From the NCBI RefSeq assembly GCF_000482865.1, contig NZ_KI519517.1:126548-190547 (forward strand): a stretch of DNA of 64,000 bases, read 5' to 3'. The position numbers and the translations under genes were made by a program. The notes under the pieces were generated by a model, which saw only the letters and a program-made list of their open reading frames with translations, was not told where the DNA came from and did no database searches. Of the stretch, positions 1 through 9,345 are shown in pieces (the first letter of the stretch is position 1; every line of letters starts with the position of its first letter). This DNA is from Actinokineospora inagensis DSM 44258 (GTDB lineage: Bacteria; Actinomycetota; Actinomycetes; Mycobacteriales; Pseudonocardiaceae).

Positions 1-478
1 CCTGCAGGTACGTCTTCCACGACACGTGCGCCTGGTCGAGCTGGTTGAACAGCGTCGGCACCGACTGCGGGTACACGCACCCGGTCGACGCGTAGGTCTG
101 CCCGTCCGCCGCCGGGAAGCCCGGCTGCACGTTCTTGTACTGCGGGCAGTCCGCCTGGTTGTCCGGCGCCGGGCTCTGGCCGGACACCAGCGAGATGTAG
201 TTGCCCAGGCTGAAATGGCTCGTCCCGTAGTACTGCCGGAGGAGCAGTCCGTAACTGGGCAGCGTCTTCCACAGGTAGTCGTTCTGGTTCAACCCGGTGA
301 ACGTCGCCTCGTACGACTTGTTCTCCAGGATGAACGTCCACACGTGCCCGACCTTCGGCGGCTGGAACCCGCCCCGCGCACGCTCCGCCCCGGCCGACGC
401 GGCACTCGCCGTGCCCACCGCCACCGCACCACACACCACCGCCACGAACAACCGGCGCCACCGCCGCGGTCTCACCAC
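1..478 (-). CDS. Secreted phosphoesterase (PF04185-like), 3' end missing
   Basis: The reverse complement starts with GTG-GTG at 478/475, with a GGGAGGT ribosome site about 5 bases upstream, and runs open off the left edge. The first ~30 residues are a Sec signal peptide (basic VVRPRRWRR, then a hydrophobic stretch ending in an ASA-type cleavage region). The mature start reads VGHVWTFILENKSYEATF, followed by a segment with NYISLVSGQSPAPDNQ. This is the N-terminal pattern of the alkaline-phosphatase-fold phosphoesterase family that includes SapM-like phosphatases and bacterial phospholipase C relatives, where the Glu-Asn lies at the metal site. Only about 159 residues are visible, so the remaining catalytic residues cannot be checked. 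The exported location follows from the signal peptide; the substrate is unknown. Confidence 0.75.
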   Translation of the reverse strand, partial: MVRPRRWRRLFVAVVCGAVAVGTASAASAGAERARGGFQPPKVGHVWTFILENKSYEATFTGLNQNDYLWKTLPSYGLLLRQYYGTSHFSLGNYISLVSGQSPAPDNQADCPQYKNVQPGFPAADGQTYASTGCVYPQSVPTLFNQLDQAHVSWKTYLQ

Positions 479-690
479 GCCAGACCTCCCTTTTCGCTCT
501 ACTCGCCAATCTGGCCGCCTGAATCTACGACCGGGATCGGGGTCCGCATTCCGAACTTCGGATGAACAAGCCTGCTGAACCGTGCGAACCGCTGATCGGG
601 TGATTGTTTTCCACTCGACCGATCGACAATTCATGGGGTTTTGTTTGCCTTGGGCGCCGTAGATTTGGGTGTTGGTAAAGGGACCTTCTG

Positions 691-1449
691 CTATCGCCCG
701 TTTCCGCGGAGCCGGTTGAGCAGGTCGTAGGTCTTCCCGACCATCGTGTCGAAGCGCCCGGGGGCGACGTTGACATAGCGCTCGCAGTCCGGCTGCCGGG
801 TGAAGGAGAACAGGTAGCGGCCCCGCTCGGTGTCGTAGAACGTGCAGCAGTCGTCGCCGGTCGTGCGGTGGCCACCGAGACCGTCGCGCACGCCCGCGCA
901 GATCTGGCCCGCACCCCGACGGGGCAGCCCGGCCACGTCCAGCACCCGCCGGACATCGCGGTGGGCGGGAGCGCCGTTGATGGCCGCCCGCAGGTCGGAT
1001 TCCGGCACCGACAGGCTGGGGCCGGGGGCAGGCGGCGCGTCCGGGATCTCGGCGAGGAGGCCCTCGGCCAGGGCGTCCGGCCGGAGTGGGCGGAGCACGA
1101 CCTGTCCGGAGGCGGGCACGTGGCATGCCAGCACCGCGTCCGGTCCGCCGGCCGCGACGTGCAGGTGGTAGCGACCGACCGCGGGTGACTCCACAGTGGA
1201 CGTGAGCTCCAGCGCGCCTCGACCGAGCACGGTCATCGTGCGCAGGAACTCCTCGGTTGGTTTTCCCGCCCGCCACAGCCCGTGCTCCGCGAGCCGTAGG
1301 CGCACATCGTCGTTGTGGGCCTGGGTTTCCTCGGGGTTGCGCCAGATCGGGTCCGGGGACAGCCAGGCGGGTAACGCGACACCGGCCTCTTGCGCACCGA
1401 CGAGCAAGCAGTCGGCGGCGAGCACAACCTCACGGTCCATCACCAGCAC
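691..1449 (-). CDS. espG: EspG-family ESX secretion chaperone
   Basis: A 252-residue soluble protein opening MLVMDREVVLAADCLLVGAQ, with an interior FLRTMTVLGRGALELTSTVE and a C-terminal FDTMVGKTYDLLNRLRGNG helix. This pattern is typical of the EspG family (PF14011), cytosolic chaperones that bind the tip of PPE proteins and deliver them to the ESX (type VII) secretion machine. The GTG at 1449 is preferred because AGGAG lies 5 bases upstream; an ATG at 1440 is possible. It overlaps the end of the PPE gene by 20 bases, which implies translational coupling and supports a chaperone role for that PPE protein. No ESX core genes (EccB-E) are in the window. Confidence 0.8.
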   Translation of the reverse strand: MLVMDREVVLAADCLLVGAQEAGVALPAWLSPDPIWRNPEETQAHNDDVRLRLAEHGLWRAGKPTEEFLRTMTVLGRGALELTSTVESPAVGRYHLHVAAGGPDAVLACHVPASGQVVLRPLRPDALAEGLLAEIPDAPPAPGPSLSVPESDLRAAINGAPAHRDVRRVLDVAGLPRRGAGQICAGVRDGLGGHRTTGDDCCTFYDTERGRYLFSFTRQPDCERYVNVAPGRFDTMVGKTYDLLNRLRGNGR

Positions 1450-2785
1450 CGCGACTCCTCTCCGGGGCGCCGATGACCGGCGGCATCAACTTCGGCAACG
1501 GGCCGACCAGCGCGTTGTCCGGATCGGCTTCCTGCAGGTATTCCGGGGTCTCGTGCTCGGTGTCCTCGGCTCCGTCGCCCCGGCCGCCGTGGCCTGCGGC
1601 ACCGACACCGCCCATGCCCGATCCACCCGGATGTCCGCTGCCACCCATCGGACCACTGGTGAGGCGGCCGCCCGCGCCGAGGCCACCCGGCGTGCCCGCG
1701 CCGACCCGGTTGCCGGTACCGGCGCCAATCTCTGGTCCCGTGCCGCTTCCCCTGCCCACGCCGGAGCCAGTTCCGGCTCCCGTGCGTGCCCCGTCCGGTC
1801 CGAATCCGCTGCCGGGCAGGGCACCGCCTTCGGGGTTGCCGCCCGGTCCACCGAGACCGGGGTTCGACCCACCGGGGCCGTATCCGCCGGGGCTGCTGTT
1901 GTAGTCGCCGCCTGATGGTGTGGACGGCAGATAACCCGCCGTCGTCGTGTAGTCCGGTGGCGTTGTGTTGCCGGGCGCTGTGGTGTTGCCGGGCAGAGTC
2001 GCGTTGTTCGGCAGAGTCGTGTTGTTGGGCGACGGTGGCCCGGAATTGTGCGCCGGCGTATTCGCCACCAGATGTCCCGCTCCGCCGGAAGGGGGCGCAA
2101 CGGTGCCGGGTCTGTGGCCACCGCCTTGGCTCGAACCCCTGTATCCGGAATCGGCAGCCGAGTGGCCGGGAACTCGGCCACCGCCGGACGGGCTGTATGA
2201 CCCTGGCCCGGTGCTGAGTCCCGGGGGTTGTCCGCCATCGGCGGGGACGGGGGGCTTGATGTCGCCCCCGGCGGGCGGAAGCGCCAACTCGCCGTACAGC
2301 GATGGCGTCGCCCAGCGTCCGGAATTGTCCGTGGATTGGCCGTGGTAGAGGGTGTAGGCGTCGATGACCTGCCGGGACTTCTGATTCCAGGCGTTGATCT
2401 CGGTGGACCGGTTGGACATGAAGGAGAGCGGTGTGCCGCTGACCCAGTCGTCCGCCGGTTTGTTTCCCAGGTGCCCCACCGCCGCGACCTTGTTCTGCAG
2501 GTCCTTGAACGAACTTCCCTGACCCGTGTACAGCCCTTGTGCCTGCGTCAGGTGATCACCACTGACTCGCGAGGCCTGGACCAGTGGGCTGGCGCCCGCG
2601 TACGCCTGTCCGGCCGCGTCGCCCTGCCAATGCTCGCCCATGGCGCCCTGTAATTGCAGCATTTCGTCGGCGATTTCGTGGTGCAGGGTGGAGGGCTCCG
2701 CCGACTTGTCGCCGCCCGCGTACATGCCGCTCGGGCCGGTGCCGCTGTTGATCAGTTGAATGATCTGCGGCGCGCTGTAAGCCAT
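1430..2785 (-). CDS. PPE-like type VII secretion substrate with Gly/Pro/Asn-rich tail
   Basis: 451 residues. The first ~150 form a helical PPE/WXG-type module beginning MAYSAPQIIQLINSG and containing HWQGDAAGQAYAGA, a W-x-G turn. The rest is low complexity: Pro/Gly/Ser repeats and an Asn/Thr run (NNTTLPNNATLPGN). PPE proteins normally pair with a PE protein and are exported by ESX systems with EspG help; both a PE-like gene and espG are in this operon. The ATG overlaps the TGA of the preceding lipoprotein gene (TGATG), so translation is coupled. The likely location is cell envelope or secreted. The low-complexity tail is unlike the tandem PE/PPE repeats of mycobacteria. Confidence 0.75.
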   Translation of the reverse strand: MAYSAPQIIQLINSGTGPSGMYAGGDKSAEPSTLHHEIADEMLQLQGAMGEHWQGDAAGQAYAGASPLVQASRVSGDHLTQAQGLYTGQGSSFKDLQNKVAAVGHLGNKPADDWVSGTPLSFMSNRSTEINAWNQKSRQVIDAYTLYHGQSTDNSGRWATPSLYGELALPPAGGDIKPPVPADGGQPPGLSTGPGSYSPSGGGRVPGHSAADSGYRGSSQGGGHRPGTVAPPSGGAGHLVANTPAHNSGPPSPNNTTLPNNATLPGNTTAPGNTTPPDYTTTAGYLPSTPSGGDYNSSPGGYGPGGSNPGLGGPGGNPEGGALPGSGFGPDGARTGAGTGSGVGRGSGTGPEIGAGTGNRVGAGTPGGLGAGGRLTSGPMGGSGHPGGSGMGGVGAAGHGGRGDGAEDTEHETPEYLQEADPDNALVGPLPKLMPPVIGAPERSRGAGDGP

Positions 2786-3378
2786 CACGCGCCGCCCTTC
2801 AACGTCGACACCGCGGCCTCCGCCGCCTTCGTCGAGATGGCGCACGGGTCCTGGTAGGACGGCGAAGATTTCTGGAGGTCGATGTTGACCGTGAAGACCT
2901 CGTCGTCGTGGACGCCGACGGCGATCTGGCACCCGCCGCTGTTGCGGAAGTCGGCGCTGCCAAAGAATGCCGCAGGATATCCACCGACGTTCGGGGATAC
3001 CTCGAAGTAGCCGGACTTGTTGTCCTGGCCCTTGTACACCGTCGCCAAACCGCCGTTCGCGGGCACGAAACCGATGGCGACACTGTTGCTGTCGGCGTCG
3101 GTCCAGATGCACATCGGGGCGACGTTGCCGTTGATCTGGCGATTGGCGGTGAGATTGGCGACTTGAGCGGCCTGGGCTTGGCTCAGCACAGCGCACGGGT
3201 TCTGCTCGAACTTGGCCGTGTCCAACGGGTTCGGCACCGGCGGCGCGGTCAACGACATCTCCGCCGAGGTCGAAGGGCTCGGTGCGGGCACCGGCGTCAG
3301 TTGGCTGGTCGGCGTCGAACACGCCGACACCGCACTCAGCGCGGTCACCGCGCTGACGGCCGCAGCGAGACGCCTCAT
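2785..3378 (-). CDS. DUF3558-type lipoprotein
   Basis: 197 residues. The N-terminus MRRLAAAVSAVTALSAVSAC carries a lipobox (VSAC, Cys20), followed by a Pro/Ser/Thr linker and then a domain with NPCAVLSQAQAAQVAN and MCIWTDADSNSVAIGF, and a late DPCAISTKAAEAAVSTL. The NPC...L start and the CIW centre are hallmarks of DUF3558, an extracytoplasmic lipoprotein family common next to ESX or PPE genes in actinomycetes. Its molecular role is not established. It overlaps the upstream gene by 4 bases (ATGA) and the PPE gene by one base, so it sits in the middle of a four-gene coupled operon. It was probably recruited as an envelope partner of the PPE substrate; that is inference. Confidence 0.75.
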   Translation of the reverse strand: MRRLAAAVSAVTALSAVSACSTPTSQLTPVPAPSPSTSAEMSLTAPPVPNPLDTAKFEQNPCAVLSQAQAAQVANLTANRQINGNVAPMCIWTDADSNSVAIGFVPANGGLATVYKGQDNKSGYFEVSPNVGGYPAAFFGSADFRNSGGCQIAVGVHDDEVFTVNIDLQKSSPSYQDPCAISTKAAEAAVSTLKGGA

Positions 3379-3866
3379 GGTCTCCGCCCGTGCTTGAGCA
3401 GCTTCGCGGCGGTCGTCTGTTCCTGTCTTTCGTACGTGTCGATTGCCGTCTTGAGCATTTTGGCGTATCCCAGGGCGTAGTCGTGCTGTTCTTTGGCGCT
3501 TGTGAGGTAAGCCTCGGCGTGCGCGTCCGCGGCCTGCTTCTGCCGGGTGCTGGCCTCGTCGTCGGCCGGCTTCTTCACGGCGCCCAGTTGAGCGCCGAGA
3601 TTCAGGGCGTTCGACAACTTGTCGGCGATCGCTTGCCACCGGGGGAGGAACCTGCGCATGGTCTCGATGTCCATGACATACCCGCCACTGGCGGCGGCGG
3701 CATTGACCTCGGCGTCTTCCTGCTGACGTCGCTGGTACACCTTGACGCCGACGGAGTTCATACCCAGGTCGTACTGTTCGTCCTGGGCTCGCCGCTTCGC
3801 CTGCTCCTCGGGCGGGAGATACCCGCCCCGGCCCGCCACCGGCGTTGGCTCCGCTGGTTGCGCCAT
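3375..3866 (-). CDS. Helical PE/WXG-like protein, first gene of the ESX operon
   Basis: 163 residues, rich in Ala, Gln and Lys, predicted almost wholly helical, with no signal peptide and no membrane segment. Near the C-terminus it has YERQE (Tyr145, Glu149), which fits the YxxxD/E export signal of type VII substrates placed after a helical hairpin. It leads an operon with a DUF3558 lipoprotein, a PPE protein and EspG, the position occupied by PE proteins in mycobacterial loci. I therefore read it as the PE-equivalent partner of the PPE protein, but the sequence has no PE motif and family membership is unproven. It starts with ATG at 3866 and overlaps the lipoprotein gene by 4 bases. Confidence 0.6.
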   Translation of the reverse strand: MAQPAEPTPVAGRGGYLPPEEQAKRRAQDEQYDLGMNSVGVKVYQRRQQEDAEVNAAAASGGYVMDIETMRRFLPRWQAIADKLSNALNLGAQLGAVKKPADDEASTRQKQAADAHAEAYLTSAKEQHDYALGYAKMLKTAIDTYERQEQTTAAKLLKHGRRP

Positions 3867-3960
3867 TCCTCAACCTCTCACCGTGTGACGCGTAATCACC
3901 CAATCGGATGACGCGCGTGGTCGCTGACGGGAATCACCCGAACCAAGGCAAAACCTCGGC

Positions 3961-3980
3961 TGACTGTAGTCGGTCAGTCA
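3961..3980. promoter_or_regulatory. Inverted repeat upstream of the ESX operon
   Basis: TGACTG and CAGTCA arms flank an 8-base loop, about 95 bases upstream of the first gene of the minus-strand ESX operon and downstream of the MFS gene. It could be an operator or a weak terminator for the MFS transcript. No promoter boxes can be called with confidence in the 274-base gap. Confidence 0.25.
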
Positions 3981-4140
3981 CCCTGCGGCGTCCACTTTGG
4001 CGGAACTCCGACATTCCAACCCGGTATAGGCACGTGGCGGACAAGACATTGCCGGTTCGCCGTCGGCGGTTGCCGGCTATTTCGCCCATGCGTGGCGGAA
4101 TCCCGCGTGGTTGGTCGATTTGACGTTGTCGCGGGCCTGC

Positions 4141-6171
4141 TCAGACCGGTTGGAGGTCGGTCTGCTGTTCGAGCATGAGCTTGCGGGCGATGCGGCGGAC
4201 GGCGGAGCGGACCTGGTCGTCGACGGTGGCGGGGTCGCGGCCCGCGGACCAGTCGGTGAGTTGGTCGAGCAGCCAGGACGTCCAGGCGTCGAGGAGGGTG
4301 GCGGCTTCGGCGAGGCCGCGGGCGGTGAGTTCGAGGCGGTCGTCGGCGGTGCGGGCGAGGTGGCCCGCGGCGACGAGGTCGTCGTAGAAGGAGGTGAGGA
4401 CGCCGTGCGGGATGCCCAGTTGGTCCTCGATGTCGTCCTGCCGGGTGGGGATGCCGAGGAGGTCGTCGCGCAGGTGCACGCCCATGATCCCCCACGCGGC
4501 GGGGACGTCGATGGGCAGGCCGGAGCGGGCGAGGACCTCGGCGGCGGCGTCCGGTTGGTGTCGCACCGACCGGCCGATCATGCTCTCCAGGTGGGCGTCG
4601 GGGTGCGGGTCGGCGGGCATGGCGAAGCCCTCGCCGGAACCGCGGGCGGCTTCCCGCGCGGTGCCGCGGATGGCGACCTGCGGCAGGGCGAGCGCGACCA
4701 GGAACCCGACGACGGCGACCGGCGCGGCGGCGAAGAAGACGGTGTGCAGCGCTTCGGCGTAGGCGTGCACGATCGGCGCTTTCGCGGCGGCAGGCAGGGC
4801 GTGCACGTCGGCGGGGTTGGCGATGGCCGAAGGCGAGACTTGTGCTTGGATCAGCGCTTGGGGCAGCAGGTTGCCGAGCTTGTTCGCGTACACGGTGCCC
4901 ATGATCGACGCGCCGAACGAGCCGCCGAGTGTGCGGAAGAACGTGACGCCGGATGTCGCCGCGCCGAGATCCCGGTAGGCGGCGGTGTTCTGCACGATGA
5001 TCGTCAAGACCTGCATGACCAGCCCGATGCCCGCGCCGAGCACAAACATGTAGACCGACTGCAGGAACACGGAAGTGCTCTCGTCCATTGTGGACAAAAG
5101 GTACAAACCCAGTGCGGTGACGGCGGTTCCGGCGATGGGGAACGGCCGGTACAGCCCGGTCGCGCTGACGACCTGACCGGAGGCCAGCGCGGTGACCAGC
5201 AGGCCGAGGACCATCGGCAGCGTGCGGATACCGGACATGGTCGCCGACGCGCCGCTGGTGTACTGCAGGTACGACGGCAGGAACGTGATCGCCCCGAGCA
5301 TGGCGAACCCGACGATGAAGCTGAGCAGCGACGCGATGGCGAACACCCGGCCGCGGAACAGGCGCATCGGCAGGATCGGCTCCTCGGCGCGCAGTTCGAC
5401 CAGCACGAAGATCGCGAGCGCCACGGCCGACCCGGCGAACAGCCCGATGATCGTCGGCGAGCCCCACGCGTACTCGGTGCCGCCCCAGGTGGTGGCCAGG
5501 GTCAGCCCGCTGGCGCCGAGCGCGACGAACAGCACGCCCAGGTAGTCGATCTTCGGCGCGGTCCGGTCGCCGCGCCCCGGGATCGCCCGCGCCGCCAGCA
5601 CGATGACGATGAGCGCGATCGGGACGTTGACGTAGAACGCCCACCGCCAGGACAGGTGGTCGGTGAACAGACCGCCCAGCAACGGCCCGATCACCGTCGT
5701 CACACCGAACACCGCGCCCAACGCACCCTGGTACTTCCCGCGCTCGCGCAACGGGATCACGTCGGCGATCAGCGCGGTGGCCGTCACCGCGATGCCACCA
5801 CCCCCGATGCCCTGCACGGCGCGCATCGCGATGAGCAACCCCATGTCATCGGCGAAACCGCAGAAGAACGACCCCGCGATGAACACGATGACGCTGAGCT
5901 GGAACATGGCCTTGCGGCCGAACAAATCGCCGAACTTGCCCGCCAGCACGGTGGCGATCGTCTCGGCGAGGATGTACGAGGTGACGACCCAGCTCATGTG
6001 CCCGGCCCCGCCCAGATCACCCACAATGGTGGGCAACGCGGTTGACACAATCGTCTGGTCCAGCGCGGACAGCAACATGCCGAGCAGGATGGTGCCGAAG
6101 ACGACGTTCATCCGAGCCCGCGTCAACGCCGCGGGCGCCCTGTCCAACGTGGCATCGAGGACCGTGCTCAT
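4141..6171 (-). CDS. DHA2-family MFS drug exporter with C-terminal winged-helix-like extension
   Basis: 676 residues. The first ~500 form a 14-helix major facilitator of the EmrB/QacA type: [23 protein letters not shown] in helix 1, [14 protein letters not shown] in loop 2-3, and [23 protein letters not shown] as motif C of proton antiporters. Such proteins expel hydrophobic drugs using the proton gradient. The last ~150 residues are soluble and contain [25 protein letters not shown] and [11 protein letters not shown], resembling a MarR/PadR-like winged helix; this tail occurs in a subset of actinobacterial DHA2 transporters and may sense substrate. ATG 6171 is preferred over an in-frame TTG at 6183. 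It stands alone, with a repeat array upstream. Confidence 0.85.
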   Translation of the reverse strand: MSTVLDATLDRAPAALTRARMNVVFGTILLGMLLSALDQTIVSTALPTIVGDLGGAGHMSWVVTSYILAETIATVLAGKFGDLFGRKAMFQLSVIVFIAGSFFCGFADDMGLLIAMRAVQGIGGGGIAVTATALIADVIPLRERGKYQGALGAVFGVTTVIGPLLGGLFTDHLSWRWAFYVNVPIALIVIVLAARAIPGRGDRTAPKIDYLGVLFVALGASGLTLATTWGGTEYAWGSPTIIGLFAGSAVALAIFVLVELRAEEPILPMRLFRGRVFAIASLLSFIVGFAMLGAITFLPSYLQYTSGASATMSGIRTLPMVLGLLVTALASGQVVSATGLYRPFPIAGTAVTALGLYLLSTMDESTSVFLQSVYMFVLGAGIGLVMQVLTIIVQNTAAYRDLGAATSGVTFFRTLGGSFGASIMGTVYANKLGNLLPQALIQAQVSPSAIANPADVHALPAAAKAPIVHAYAEALHTVFFAAAPVAVVGFLVALALPQVAIRGTAREAARGSGEGFAMPADPHPDAHLESMIGRSVRHQPDAAAEVLARSGLPIDVPAAWGIMGVHLRDDLLGIPTRQDDIEDQLGIPHGVLTSFYDDLVAAGHLARTADDRLELTARGLAEAATLLDAWTSWLLDQLTDWSAGRDPATVDDQVRSAVRRIARKLMLEQQTDLQPV

Positions 6172-6379
6172 CGCACCCGCCAACCACTAGTAGGCATAGT
6201 CCCCCGACGATAGGTGCGCTCCCGCCCGACCGCACCCGCTGTCGCACCGTCGGGTCTGATGAGGACAGTGCTCCCGCCTTGTTGCAACCAAAGGCCGAAA
6301 TCGTGCATACCTACCGAGCAGCCCCCATTTCCAGCCTACTGCTCACCCCCGACCCAACAACCCGCCCGCGCCCCCACCG

Positions 6380-7105
6380 GTGGACACCAACCCACGATGT
6401 GGACGAGCCATCCACATCTCCCCCCACTCAGGTCGCCAACACCCTGTAGACCAGCCATCCACAGGTCGCTGGTACCGCGCGCTGACACCATGTGGGCAAG
6501 ATACGCACACCCGCCACCGAGCAGAGGTGGATGAGGTGTCCACACCCGCCCGCCGGCACGTGGTGACGCTTCATGGTGATGGGGTGTCCACACTTCCTGC
6601 TCGCGCGGGTGGCCGGGGCGTGTGGGTGAGGCGTCCACATGGTGCTGGCGCGTGGTGGCGCGACCTGTGGATTGGCAGTTCGCGACTTCCGCCGGCGCGG
6701 ATGGTTGGGGGCGTGTGGGTGGGGTGTCCACATCTCTGCCGACATGTGATGACCCGGCCTGTGGATTGGGCTTTCCTGACTCTCGCTCTTGCGGGCCGGC
6801 CGGGAGTGGGTGGGGGAGGTGTCCACACTTCCTGTCAGTACGTGGTAGCGCGGCATGTGGATTGGGTGTTCGCGACTCGTGCTTGCGCGGGGTGGAGTGG
6901 GGTGTGTGGATGGGGTGTCCACACTTTCTGCCTGTGTGTGATTGGGCGGCTTGTGGATCGGGTGTGCACATGTACCGGCTGTTCGGCGGCTGGGGGGTTG
7001 TGCGTGGGGTGTCCACATCGCCTGGTTGCGTGTAGGGGTGGGGGTGAGGTGTCCACATCGGGGGAGGGGGTGGGCTGGGGAGGGGTGGGGGTGAGGTGTT
7101 CACAT
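6380..7105. repeat. Gene-free array with ~47/94-bp periodicity built on GTGTCCACA and TGTGGAT boxes
   Basis: GTGTCCACA occurs at 6536, 6584, 6724, 6819, 6915, 7009 and 7049, with one-base variants at 6631 and 7096. Steps are 48, 47, 93, 95, 96, 94, 40 and 47. Midway between them the inversely oriented TGTGGAT occurs at 6666, 6760, 6856 and 6952 (steps 94, 96, 96). At the left end GCCATCCACA occurs twice, 47 bases apart (6407 and 6454). The filler between boxes is also related (CTTGCGCGG-type, TTCCTG-type) but diverged. The boxes resemble DnaA boxes (actinobacterial form TTGTCCACA) but differ at the first base. The array lies between the MMPL stop and the MFS start and holds no credible gene. 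Confidence 0.8.
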
Positions 7106-7209
7106 GCTGTGGGGGTATCCCCAGGTTGATTGCGGGGGTCTGGGGTGGGGTGGTGTGGGCGATAGGGTGGAAATGGGGGCTGCTCAGGGCGGTTTGATCT
7201 TGGCGACGG

Positions 7210-9342
7210 CTACCGGGAGGCGTTGGCCAGGTCGGGGGTGGGGGACGGGAGGTCGGTGCCCTCGACGTCCAGGGTGGGGAGCCAGTGCAGCCAGCGGGGG
7301 AGCCACCAGGCGCGGGCGCCGATCAGGGTGAGGGCGGCGGGGACCAAGACCATGCGGACCAGGAAGGCGTCGGCGGCGATGCCGATGGCGAGGGCGAAGG
7401 CGATCGACTTGATGGTGGCCTCGCCGCCGGGGACGAAGGCGGCGAACACGGTGAACATGATCAGGGCGGCGGCGACCACCACCGGTGCTGCCTGGCGGAA
7501 GCCGGTGGTGATGGCCGCCGCCGGGTCGGCGCCGCGGTGGTGGGCCTCGTGCATGCGGGACACCAGGAACACCTGGTAGTCCATGGCGAGGCCGAACAGG
7601 ATGCCGATGACGATGATCGGGGTGAGGCTGATCAGCGGGCCGGTGGTCCGCAGGTTGACCGCCGTGCCCAGCCAGCCCCACTGGAACACGGCCACCGTGG
7701 CGCCGAGGGACGCGCCGATGGTCAGCAGGAAGCCGAGCACGCCGACCAGTGGGACCAGCAGCGACCGGAACACCAGGACCAGCAGCACCAGCGCCAGCCC
7801 GACCACCAGCACCAGGTACACCGGCAGCGCGGCGTCCAGCGTCACCGCCACGTCCACGCTCACCGCGGTCGTCCCGGTGACGTACGCGCCTTGGCCGCGC
7901 AGTTGGGCGCGCAGGTCGGTGACCAGGTGCTCGGTGTCCTCGCTGGTCGGGCCGGACTTGGGGATGACCGTCAGCAGGGCGGCGGTGCCGTGCTGGTTGG
8001 GGACGGGCTTGCTGACGTGGGCGATGTCCGGGCCCGCGATCGCCGCCCGCCCGGCCGTCTCGACGGCGTTCTGGCCCTCGAACAGGATCGTCAGCGGGCC
8101 GTTGAAGCCCTCACCGAACCCGTCCGCGAGCAGCCGTTGCGCTTTGTCGGCGGTGCTCCCGGCGGCCGGTGCCTGTACCAGCGTGGTCCGCATCGACGCG
8201 ACCGGGATGGCGACCAGGCCGAGGCCGACGACGGTCAGCAGCAGCGCGACGACCCGGTGCCGGGTGACGCCGGTGATCCACCCGCGGTAGAAGCCGCGGT
8301 CACGGGGCTCCCCAGCGGCGGTCCGCTGCTTGCGCGGCAGGGCACGGCGTCCGATGAGGCTCAGCACCGCGGGCACCAACGTCAACGCGATCAGTACGGC
8401 CACGACGATGGTCGCGGCGGCGGCGATACCCATCTGGGTGAGGAACGGGATTCCGGCGACCGCTAGGCCCGCCAGGGCGATGACCACGGTGATGCCCGCG
8501 GTGAGCACGGCCGATCCGGCGGTGCCCACGGCGGTCGCGATGGCCGTGCCGGGGTCCGCGCCACGCCGCAGTTCCTGTCGGTACCGGTTGATGATGAACA
8601 GCGCGTAGTCGATGCCCACGGCCAGCCCGAGCATCGTGGCCAGGATCGGGGTGGTCGAGCTCAGCGACACGAAACCGGTGGTGATGGTGATGCCGAGGAC
8701 CCCGATCCCGACGCCGACCGCGGCGGTCAGCAGGTTCATCCCGGCGGTGACCAGGGAACCGTAGGTCATGGCCAGGATCACCAGCGCGAGCACGACCCCC
8801 AGGGCCTCGACGACGCCGCCGACGTCCGGCGGTTTGTTGGCGATGTCGCCGCCGATCTCGACGGTCAGACCACCGGTCCGCGCCCGGTCGACGGCCGTGG
8901 TCAGCGCGTCTTTCTGCTCCGTGGTCACCGAGCCTGCGGGCACCGAGTAGGTGACCGTGCTGTACGCGGTGGTCTGCGTCGGGTTGACGGCCGGGGCCTT
9001 GGGGTCCAACGGGTTCGACGCGTTCGCCACGCCCGGCAGCTTGTTCAGTTCGGCCACCAGCGCGCCCACGGCCTGGACGTTCGGCGGGGCGGTCAGTTTC
9101 TGCCCCTCCGGCGCCTGCACCACCACGCGGGCGGTCGCGCCACCACCGCTGCCGAAGTCCGCCTTGATCTTGGCCAACGCGGTGGTGGACTCCTGGCCGG
9201 GGATGGCGAACTGGTTCGTGGTGTCCCCGGCCAGCGCGCCCGCGCCGATCCCGGTGCCCACCAGGACAACGAGCCAGAGCAGGACCACGACGAGCCTGCG
9301 GCGGTGGATGCCCGCGCCGAGCCGGTACAGCAACCGTGCCAT
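7210..9342 (-). CDS. MMPL-family RND transporter
   Basis: 710 residues with two copies of the MMPL/RND topology: helix 1 (RRRLVVVLLWLVVLVGTG), a periplasmic domain of ~130 residues, five more helices, then the repeat. Diagnostic segments are MLGLAVGIDYALFIINRYRQEL and ILFGLAMDYQVFLVSRMHEAH, the helix-4 Asp/Tyr signatures of the two halves that relay protons. Length and layout match the short YdfJ-like MMPL exporters of actinomycetes, which move lipids or small hydrophobic molecules out of the cell. The ATG lies 3 bases after the stop of the upstream TetR gene, so the two form one operon and the TetR probably controls it. The substrate is unknown. Confidence 0.88.
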   Translation of the reverse strand: MARLLYRLGAGIHRRRLVVVLLWLVVLVGTGIGAGALAGDTTNQFAIPGQESTTALAKIKADFGSGGGATARVVVQAPEGQKLTAPPNVQAVGALVAELNKLPGVANASNPLDPKAPAVNPTQTTAYSTVTYSVPAGSVTTEQKDALTTAVDRARTGGLTVEIGGDIANKPPDVGGVVEALGVVLALVILAMTYGSLVTAGMNLLTAAVGVGIGVLGITITTGFVSLSSTTPILATMLGLAVGIDYALFIINRYRQELRRGADPGTAIATAVGTAGSAVLTAGITVVIALAGLAVAGIPFLTQMGIAAAATIVVAVLIALTLVPAVLSLIGRRALPRKQRTAAGEPRDRGFYRGWITGVTRHRVVALLLTVVGLGLVAIPVASMRTTLVQAPAAGSTADKAQRLLADGFGEGFNGPLTILFEGQNAVETAGRAAIAGPDIAHVSKPVPNQHGTAALLTVIPKSGPTSEDTEHLVTDLRAQLRGQGAYVTGTTAVSVDVAVTLDAALPVYLVLVVGLALVLLVLVFRSLLVPLVGVLGFLLTIGASLGATVAVFQWGWLGTAVNLRTTGPLISLTPIIVIGILFGLAMDYQVFLVSRMHEAHHRGADPAAAITTGFRQAAPVVVAAALIMFTVFAAFVPGGEATIKSIAFALAIGIAADAFLVRMVLVPAALTLIGARAWWLPRWLHWLPTLDVEGTDLPSPTPDLANASR

Positions 9343-9345
9343 GGG

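Noticed and set aside
1430-3322. Long 630-codon version of the PPE gene
   Set aside because: Its first ~180 codons overlap the DUF3558 lipoprotein gene in another frame; the ATG at 2785 coupled to the lipoprotein stop fits the domain start.
4111-6045. 644-codon plus-strand frame opposite the MFS gene
   Set aside because: Low-complexity Arg/Asp/Gly/Glu sequence; the minus strand encodes a complete 14-helix transporter.
6336-7103. Possible His/Pro-rich repeat protein across the 94-bp array
   Set aside because: Several frames on both strands are open at once, the repeat period shifts frame (94 is not a multiple of 3), and there is no ribosome site or hydrophobic core.
6380-7105. CRISPR array or chromosomal origin
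   Set aside because: Units are contiguous and diverged, with no constant repeat plus unique spacer and no cas genes; no dnaA, dnaN or gyrB genes lie nearby, so oriC is not supported.
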